Assembly: GCA_030435675.1 (NCBI GenBank) | Contig: CM059621.1 | Location: 496,001-560,000 of the forward strand | Reading direction: 5' to 3' | Length of the DNA stretch: 64,000 nt | Source of the DNA: Steinernema hermaphroditum | Lineage: Eukaryota > Nematoda > Chromadorea > Rhabditida > Steinernematidae | In this document: piece after piece, positions 55,690 through 64,000 of the stretch | Layout of the letters: every line of letters starts with the position of its first letter | Numbering within the stretch: the stretch's first letter is position 1 | Program-made: the position numbers and the translations under genes | The notes under the pieces: model-generated | What the model was told of the DNA's origin: nothing | Database searches by the model: none | The model's input: the letters and a program-made list of their open reading frames with translations, nothing else

Positions 55690-58600
55690 ATGGGCTCCGA
55701 GGCTAAACGCTATCTGCAGGATCACTCGATCCCGCAGCTCTTCGAGGTAGGCCCCAATTTGCGCCCCCAAATTGCCCTCTCCGCCCTGTAATTGTTTCGG
55801 GGTCTCGCCACCCCATTCCGTGTCCATTTGGCCCTTTGTCTGCGCTGTGGTAAGGGCGACGACGGAGCTTCGGACTGGAAATGTAAGATTGTACTTTTTG
55901 GGAAGTTCATAGGCTGATCCCACTCTCCTCGTTTCTTCCTCTTCACCGGCTCATGATTGTGCTTTGCGTCTAAAATTGACTGGCATTGACATAGGATCCA
56001 CTGTGGCAATATCTAATTCAACTGAATCTATCATTCCGAGAAGCTAGCTTCATTTATATGTACGCCCCACATTGCGCTTTCAGCGATCCCCTTTTCTTTG
56101 AACCGTTTCCCATGATATTTCGACCGTACCCCGTGGAAATCATAGCGAGATGAACAAGACAACATACTAGATATTACTTTGATGTTGACAAACAGGCAGC
56201 ATAAAAATTATAGACAGGTAGAACTAACGGGTGATCAAATCTATGGGGACGCTCCAAATTCCAGTTTATTCCTGGAGGGACGATCGAAAACATTGGATTG
56301 TTATCAGGTGAAACCGGCACTCACAAATAAGTCACCAACAATCACTGCTTCAGAGGACATTTCAGTGACCGATGAGCTACTCACTTTTAGTACCGTCAAA
56401 CGATCTATTGGTTAGTCGCTTTCTGAAATCTATTCCTGAGCGGTACTTGTATATCACCATGAACAGATAATTAGGTTTGTTCATGTGCGATTGGCGTAGT
56501 GGGAAGGCTGTCTAACTGCGAGGCAGAGGTTCGCGGGTTCGATCCCGGTCGGTGGCATTTCCATTTTTCTTCTTTCTCAACCGTTTCGAGAGCCAGTCCT
56601 GTCTATGTTTCGAAAAATTCTATGCACGGGATAGGAAAAACCGGCAAAATCGGGAAAAGCGAACCGGAACCGGGTGCATCCGTTATATGTACCTATGGTT
56701 AAAATAAAGCTGCAACACCCTCAAATAAGGCATTGATAGTTGTTGTTTCTAGAGACCGATGAACCGATGAGCCACTTACTGTTGTAGTACCGTCAAACGG
56801 CCTAGTCTGGCCGCTCACATATCTCATTTTAAGTTTTGATTTCCCATCACCATCCCATAGAAAACATGGTCAAATTTGAAAGGCTGACTTGAAAAATACG
56901 ATAGAATCAGGCCTGTCTAGGATGGGAGAGGTCAAGCTACAACTTTTGGTCGATTTGACTGAAATCCTATGTCTTCCTATGACACCAGCTGCCCAACATC
57001 AACATGGATTCTAATTGTTTTCCTACGTATTAGTTGTGAATAAGCTTGTTTATGGAATTTTGTATTTAGTGTTTACGTTGCTTTCCCACAGGGTAAATGA
57101 ATGCGGCTTCACCATTGTTATGTTTGTGTAGGTATATGACACCTTCGCTTTCTGCTAATAGAAATTTCTGGGCGCGTAGCACCAGCACCCGCATGAAATG
57201 TCCAGCAATCTGTTTAGAGGCGCGCGATTTTTTGCTCGATTGAACACACTTAATTTGCGCTCGAAAAAGCGGAAGTTGTCACGAATTTCCGCTTTTTTTG
57301 TTTACCACTAAAGTAAAGCTTCTGGCCTAGTTACGAAAGCATCGCATGCTGTTATATCACACGGAAGAACCAAGTTGGGAAGCGCTGCTTTATAACTGTT
57401 TCTAGTTCTTTAACTTCTTTGACTGGAAGCTCTACAAAAACGATTATGAAGACTTAATATTCAGAGAAACATCTCAGCGCAATGTGTCCGAAATCTCTGC
57501 CTGTGATAAAATCTCCGTCTCAACTTCCTCTTTGATGATAAATTTTATGAAATCTATCAGTCACTGGGCCCATTTTTGGCGTTCCCTTTGGATCTTGACG
57601 CGACCCCGTTTCGAATATCTAAGCCCTAGAAAGCCTATCCCCTAAAAAACGACCCAATCCCCCCCCCAACTTATGGGATGCTCTAACAAGGAAACTTTTA
57701 AAAGTGCCCCCAGCCGATCTGGCCCCTGCCAAGTGCCCATGGGCCACATTAAAATCAATACAATCCATGAGCACTACTACCGTACAAAATTTCGGTCAAA
57801 CACTTGAAATCCGAGCTGGGGCTTTTAAAATCGAGGCGGATGCCCAAAAACCCAAAAAGAGTGAGGCATGAAAAGTATTCAAGCATTGACATCACCTTCG
57901 GGTGGAAGCTGATGTTCCCCTTTTCTCGCTACTGACCAAAGCCTAAAACCCAAACGATGTGGGTCATAGACCGTATCTCATGAAAGCTCATTTCTTCGTA
58001 CAAAAAAATCACCTGCTCTGTCAGAGTAAGACCATTAAGATCAGCCTACAAACACTGGAACATCACCTGCTGTGTCCTAAGAACGCCGCTTCCGTCTCCA
58101 AGTTAAGTTGCAAGTCAAAAACTACGTAGGAATCTGCCACTTTTCCTTAAACTCATAAAGATTAACACCACATAAGATATGAGTGCATTTTAAACTCAGG
58201 CTCGAATCATCTGCTTCAAATGGACGTAGCTCTGCATCACAGCCGGTGAATGGATTCTGTGGATCTGCTTTCTTGGACTTGCATGTCAATCCTGTCAGTC
58301 CCGTCTGTTGGACCTCTGGTCATCAGGGTTTGAAAAACTGTGTGTTCCCTCTCCAGATTATATCACCATACCAAAGTTGAAATAACAAAAAGAACGAGCT
58401 TGAGGATCAGGTTCGTATCGGGATACCCGAACTTTTGAGTGTCGCTATCACTCTAACTATCTTTTCTATTGAATCCCTGACTTTATATCCTCCACGTTAT
58501 TAAGGGCTACACAATATAGCAATGTCAGCTCACTGCCCAATCCATTTCATCCGACAATAACTGATCTCCTTACTTAGAACGTATCATATGTCCCTTTCTC

Positions 58601-61600
58601 ATCAATACAGGACCACAGTGACTTGAACATCACCCCACATTTAGGGCTTGATGACCGGACTGATCTTCAACAAGCCGGAGAATCCCATCGAATTCCTCGA
58701 ATCGGCACTATCGAAAGTGAAACTGAACCCGGGAGAGCCCGTAAAATGGGACATGTTCATTGACCCGAACAGCGAGCAGGCGAAGGCAGCTGCAAACGGA
58801 TCGACGCTGAAGCCGAAGAAATCGAAGTCCACTCCCAAACTCTCGACTCAGGCGGCGGCGCCTCCACCGGCGGTGGCACCTCCGACAGAGCCCGCACCCG
58901 AAGTGCAACAAGAGGAGAATTCGTCGACGGAAACGCCCTCTGAAGCGTCGCGAAAAGGTGGGTAATGCAAGATGATGAAAGTCAAAATGACTTCCGGCAA
59001 TTGTGCCGAATTCCCCGCTTGACGCCCTTTTCCTTTGACGCGACATTGTTTTCGCGTGTTGCCAAAATCGACGTTGCGACGACGACGTAGGTGGAGGCGG
59101 AGAGCGCCCTGCACTGCCTCTCGGTTCTGGGCCTATTATTGAAACGTGTAGTCTTGTTGCTGAGACGATGCCTTATTATGTGACGAGGCCTTATTGGCGC
59201 GACGACTTCTATGGTCATCAGAACGAGAGGAGATGTAAGTCAGGGAGATGGCTAAGGGGATGACTTCCCTCTAATCCAAGTCCAAAAGACGGGAATTTGT
59301 TTCATAGACGATAGACGGGTTAAAGGGACTGAGCCTGTCAGTCAGATGGAAAAGTGAGTCCCCAAAGCGGCGAGAATTCTTGTACGTGTACGAAGGGGCA
59401 CAGAAAACCTCCGAGCAAGGATTTCATACTTTAGTGCTCAGCCACTTTCATTCAAAAAATAATCACTTTTACTGCGACGGTCTTCAACGGCAACATCATC
59501 TTTTGGCGAAGTCCATTTTTCACGATGATGTCCTGGCAGTTAGATATGATACCCTTGCCCAGAGAACAGATCAAATTAACTGAACGACTGTCCCGCCAGT
59601 TGAGAGGATTATGCGGCGGTCCCAATGACCATCTCTGCCCTTATCCCGATCTTTTTGGTTCGTGATACTGTCGCCACCTGATTAAACAGCTCTTTACAAG
59701 ATGACCTACATCACAGTCTTTAAAGAATTAAAAATTTCCAGTTCTCAAAATTGTCAAAATTTTCAGTATCAACGCAATAATGAGCGCAAAACAACTTGTG
59801 CCTGTCGGGACCCTTCACGTACGCTGTCGATTGGCTTTCCATTACAACTTGTCCATGACCTAATTGACCGAGAGGTCCCGTCTGGCACAGGTTTTACGCT
59901 CTAGGTCGATCGTATAGCCGTGTATCGTATAGCCGTATATGCAATAATAATTTTTGCACATTTCCGTTACAATCGAGGTTAATTCGTAACTAATTATATT
60001 ATATAATTATATTATAAATTATATTATAAACTAATTATATAATTCGTAATTAATCCGACATCGAACTAACTTCAATCGAATTCGATATCCCCATAAACAG
60101 TAACGGAATTTCAAACCTAGCAAAAACACAAAAAGTTCCATTTTGTTAGTGCAACATAGAAGATGCACTAATCCCAGTGTGGCTCTTCAGTGTGTCATGT
60201 TCTTTGAAAAACGTCAACTAGTACTCTTGCGACTAGGATGAACTCTATCCATAGGTGTAACAAGATTTTCACATAACATACTCGGAGGCCTTACATATGA
60301 TAGGCAAGGCCTCCGATTACCCATAATCAAAAAGCATTCAAGTAGAATCGTCCAACTGGACATAAACACTCAATTCTGAGGAATGGAACCCTAAGTTTCC
60401 AATCAATGTTTTCTAACTACTTCGTCATTTTGGGACTAGTTGAATACACTTTTTAAATAAGAACTGCATGGCAAGCACATGCATGTAATCTCTTCAATAG
60501 TACCCGAAAACCTTTCGCTTTCAATGCCCACAGAACCCATTGTAATGCCCCAATTTCGACTTTTGCTCTTAACAACCATTTTTATTGCTTTGTCCTTTTT
60601 TGCCTACGTCACACCATTCACCCTATTTCTTATGCCCTAAATAGGCATTATAGAAAATGCCCTCATTTTTCTCTCACACATGGATGCCAATCCCAAAAAT
60701 AAACCTTTTCCTTGTAACAAAAAGTAATGTCAAACAGCCATTCATCAGACTGGAAGTAACATGTTTGTGCATGGGGGAAACAGAAGGAGACATCTCAAGA
60801 CAAAGGACTCTTTTTTGTGTTGGACCTAATGAGGGGCTAATGGACTAACCGGAACTGTGGATGAGCAGCTTGTAACAAAGGGTCAAGCCCCACGTCATGA
60901 ATGTCTTTTTTTTGTTCTCTGAAATGCAAATCATAATAAAAAGAACCTAGAAATTGAGCCCCAGCTTCGACATTTGCAGCATTGGCACCTGGAACTGTCG
61001 TGCTTTAAGCCTTTAAGTCATCCTTCATCGATAACTTTTAATTTGAAACAAACTAAAACGTGTGTAAAGCAAGAAAAAAATTTTCGGATTCCGACCGGCG
61101 TCGAACCTGCGATCTTTCGCGTGGAAAACGATGTATCATGGGATCAAATCCGCTAAAGATTGACGCGTGAAAGGTCAAAGGTTCGACGCCGATCGAAAGC
61201 CAGATATTTTTTATCTGCCTTAGGTGAGATTCTTTAAAAAGAATCTTCGATTTTTTGTCACTGCTAGCGAAAAAGTGCACTTTTACAAACCAACCCACAC
61301 AAACAAGGTGGTCACGTGTATTCTTAAACGCTCAAGTACACCTGTAGTGCTATCACACTCATAGATTACCTTCTCATGTGCATATGAAGAACAAAACACA
61401 AAAAATGATGAGCAAAAATTTTCGGAATCCGGTCGGCTTCGAACTTGTAACCTTTCGCGTGGAAACCGTTGTATTATAGGAAACCGTATCTGTTGATTTA
61501 ATAAAATTCCCGCGTGAGAGGTAAGAGGTTCGGCTCCGGAGCCAGAAATTTTTCTTTTGTTTATGTGTGTGCTCTAAAAAGAATCTCCTCAGGTTTCTTT

Positions 61601-63692
61601 TTCGAAATTACTGGGTGTAACGTGAGTTCGTCACTGAGATCCTATAGAACCAGTTCTCAGTGACACGTATAGCCTAATAGCCTTATCTTTAGTCTGATAC
61701 TTCACCAGACGGAAAAAACGCATATTTCAAACATAACAACACAGCTGCATTGACCACGGGCGTATCCACTTCCCGGTCGCACAAAAAAACGATTAAAACG
61801 CCTGTTTTCGCGCAGAATGGCTTCCGCGTCGAAATCGCGACGGATTCGCTAACCGCTCAACCTTACGGCTCCATTTCCGCCAGGGGCCAACTTGTTTTTT
61901 TCCTCGTCTCCGCCGCCAGCCTCCACTCCCAATCGCCGTCGGCACCTCGGCGGACGGCCGGTGCGACGCTGTCCCCGCTCTAAACCTATTTGCTCTTTTG
62001 TGGTGCTATTCTGGCCGGCCGAACGTAGTAGAAATATGAAGATGTCCGCTTTGGAACGCATCGACAGGCTGGCGGTGCCGAAGTATCGCTACGGGATGCC
62101 GACATGTAATGCATCTAGATCATATGATAGTGTGACATAACCGTAGTATTTATAAGTGATTTATGTGCAAATGCCTTAGAGTAACTTTAGTGGATATCCA
62201 TCGATTCTGAATGTATCTTCGGCGGCGGCTCGTTTGAGCATTTTCAAAAATATTTGCAGTAAAAATCTTATCGAGCCAATTTGTAATGATGTTTACAAAA
62301 TTGAGAAATTTTTCCGATTCCCATCGGCATCGAACTTGTGACCTTTCACGTGGAAAACGTCACATTACTGGAGATCAAGTCTGTTAATTGAATAGAGATT
62401 TCCACACGACAGGTCGGAGGTTCGACTCCGGCCGAAAGCCATAATTTTTTCTTTCCGTTTAAAAAGAGTCTTAAAAAGAATTAGATTACACAGTTTACAA
62501 ATTTCCCGGCAAGACAGATCGTTTCTTCCCGGTTCTGTAGGTACCGACTATGAGAACAGTTAAGGTCGGCTTTTATCGGCTAAACTTCGCTTGCGAACGG
62601 TTTCTTTTACACTTTATCCTGTAGTACTATTGCCAAAATATGCATCGGGCTAGTTGGAAGAAAGATTCAGAACCTAGAAAAAACTAGCTCCAACCAAATT
62701 GAATCAAAGACGTCCCTGAATTCTTCGACTGGACATTCTTTGAACTCCCATCAGAAGTCACTTTTCATTGACCTGAGAGAACAAAAGCTTCGTTCTCTGA
62801 TTAGATACAGCTAAGCCACAACTTGTAGCGCTGAGTCACTGCATGAAAACGTCAAACGACATAGGGCTCTAATTTTCAGAACTTTCTGACACGTAACACC
62901 TTCGGTCTCCAGACCTAGGGATAATACGACTTCTTCTGCATGAGACTGAACAGCCCTCTCTGCAAAAAGAAAACACGTTGCAACTGGGCATGACTAATTT
63001 GTTTTCTCGAATTTAGACTCGAACGACCGTTCGTCTCCGAACGCACACGATCGCTCCCACTCGCGCGGCGCCAACGGCCGTGCTTCGGTGACCTCTCGCT
63101 CGCAGCAACGTGTCTCCTCCGTCATGAAGGCCGCCGAAGTGGCCCGTATCCCCGACGTGCCCATCGTCCTCTTCATGGGTGGCCCCGGTGGCGGGAAGAC
63201 GCGCCACGCGGCCAGGGTCCGCGACGCCCTCGAGGAACGCGGACTCGTGCACATCTGCATGCCGGATATGATCCGCGCGGCCATCGCCAAGTACAAGGAC
63301 CGCTTTCCGGAGTGGAAAGAAGCCGCCGATCGTTATCAGCGCGGCGAACTCATTCCCAACAATCTCGCCTTGGCGCTGGTTAAGGCGGAAATGGGACGGC
63401 AGCCACACGCCAAGGCGTTCTTCTTGGAGGGATTTCCAAGGGAGGCGCGGCAGGTTGAAGATTTCGAAAGACAGGTATGGGGCTAAGATTCATCAAGTGA
63501 GTCAGTTTCGTTTGAATCTAGGTGAAACACGTGAGCATGGCCATGATTTTGGACTACGACGAGGCAACCCTTCGCAACCACATGGAAAAGCGAGGTCTTA
63601 CGGTGGACATTATCGACCAGCGAATCAAGGAATTCAAGCAGAAAACTCTTCCCAGTGCCAAATACTTCGACGACCAGAGACTTCTTCATTTG
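55690..63692 (+). CDS. adenylate kinase 5-like protein (N-terminal part, runs off window)
   Basis: Exons 55690-55746, 58645-58957, 63017-63474 and 63522-63692 join in frame (333 residues so far) and end at a GTGAGT donor; the rest lies beyond 64000. Residues 4-50 (KRYLQDHSIPQLFE, then GLIFNKPENPIEFLESALSK) match the RIIa/Dpy-30-like N-terminal helix pair of AK5. A Pro/Ser-rich linker follows. The kinase domain has Walker A GGPGGGKTRHA (about 178-188; usual form GSGKGT), an EGFPREARQVEDFE segment and the SAKYFDDQRLLHL end typical of an AK domain. AK5-type enzymes transfer phosphate between AMP and ATP and have two or three AK domains. Introns 1 and 2 are about 2.9 and 4.1 kb, far longer than the 38-50 bp norm here, and hold repeats and a tRNA-like sequence. 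Confidence 0.85.
56486..56557 (+). tRNA. tRNA-like sequence, probably degenerate
   Basis: A perfect A-box (TGGCGTAGTGGG) and B-box (GGGTTCGATCC) sit at tRNA spacing, and a T-rich terminator follows. The anticodon arm could read CTGCGAG (GCG) but the stem has mismatches, and no 7-bp acceptor stem pairs. It is likely a tRNA pseudogene or a SINE head. It lies inside AK5-like intron 1. Confidence 0.45.
61070..61215. repeat. palindromic B-box element, family 2, copy a
   Basis: Left half: GTCGAACCTGCGATCTTTCG; right half: its partial inverse GAAAGGTCAAAGGTTCGACG. T-runs lie outside both ends (ATTTTCGG / ATATTTTTT). It sits in AK5-like intron 2. Confidence 0.75.
61410..61557. repeat. palindromic B-box element, family 2, copy b
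   Basis: Same layout as copy a: CTTCGAACTTGTAACCTTTC at the left and GAGAGGTAAGAGGTTCGGCT at the right, with ATTTTCGG and ATTTTTC outside. Confidence 0.75.
62305..62452. repeat. palindromic B-box element, family 2, copy c
   Basis: Same layout: CATCGAACTTGTGACCTTTC at the left and GACAGGTCGGAGGTTCGACT at the right, with AATTTTTCC and AATTTTTTC outside. Confidence 0.75.
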
Positions 63693-64000
63693 GTGAGTTG
63701 AAGAAAACGGTCTTTTTGACAACTTTATGTCTCACAAGTTTCGTCCACAGTGACAGCCATAACAAAGCCGATATCCTTTTCACACAAAGCTAGTCTCCTT
63801 CAATCTGTGGGCAAGCCGCATCCCTCTAGGCGACATGTTCTCCCTAATTAGCATAGCCGGAGACGCTGGTGGTTGTTGTGACATATCTAAACAACATATG
63901 ATTAGCCAAGACCAGATTATTGGCTCAAACCTGTTTCTGGTGGTACCCATAAGACGGCCAGTCGGGACGCCAAAGGCTGACCATCAGAACAGAGAGCGAA

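Noticed and set aside
1..64000. CRISPR arrays, bacterial operons or phage modules
   Set aside because: No regularly spaced short repeats of that kind; gene structure, introns and families are nematode throughout.

Overview
This is nuclear DNA of a nematode. The evidence is multi-exon genes with very short introns (about 38-50 bp, usually ending TTTYAG), nematode chemoreceptor families (an srt gene and three str/srh-like genes), pepsin-like secreted proteins with GATA-factor sites at their starts, an F-box-associated-like gene family, and many short foldback transposons. The style of the F-box-like proteins (starting MDSVPFLFCEQVA) suggests a rhabditid such as Steinernema; that genus guess is from memory and weak.

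Layout. 0-6 kb: end of an F-box-associated-like gene (+), a miniature eIF4G-like gene (-), and two unclassified multi-exon genes that diverge from each other (- at 2.87-4.23 kb, + at 4.54-6.04 kb); the second carries a 15-residue repeat array. 8.9-14.4 kb: a TPD52-family gene (+), a single-pass membrane protein gene (+) and another F-box-like gene (-). 15.3-19.2 kb: a zinc-finger/GIY-YIG nuclease gene split by a foldback transposon, then the translocon gene sec-61.A (-). 20.4-25 kb: a possible secreted-peptide gene and a cluster of mobile elements. 25.2-27.6 kb: the autophagy E1 enzyme gene atg-7 (+). 28-39.4 kb: accessory DNA with an F-box-like gene, a 1.9-kb segmental duplication (one copy holds an intact tRNA-Glu, the other a broken one), a tandem pair of decayed membrane-protein genes, and the first of two degenerate aspartic-protease-like genes. 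40-53.7 kb: chemoreceptor genes (one frameshifted), a CHK1-like kinase with an unusual catalytic loop, a Tyr/Gly-rich secreted peptide, the second aspartic-protease-like gene and an srt gene. 55.7-64 kb: an AK5-like adenylate kinase gene with two giant introns; it runs off the window.

Housekeeping genes (sec-61.A, atg-7, TPD52, AK5-like) are intact as far as visible and sit between fast-evolving accessory blocks. No operon is evident; most neighbours differ in strand or are separated by more than 500 bp. The most informative signals are transposon-gene interactions: a mariner-type MITE inserted exactly within a zinc finger, hAT-type MITEs with perfect 8-bp target duplications that carry inverted tRNA B-box motifs, and a gene-conversion mosaic between the two aspartic-protease-like paralogues. 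Exon models were built by hand from frame continuity and splice signals. Where I give exons, the reading frame was checked across each junction, but no transcript or database search was available.
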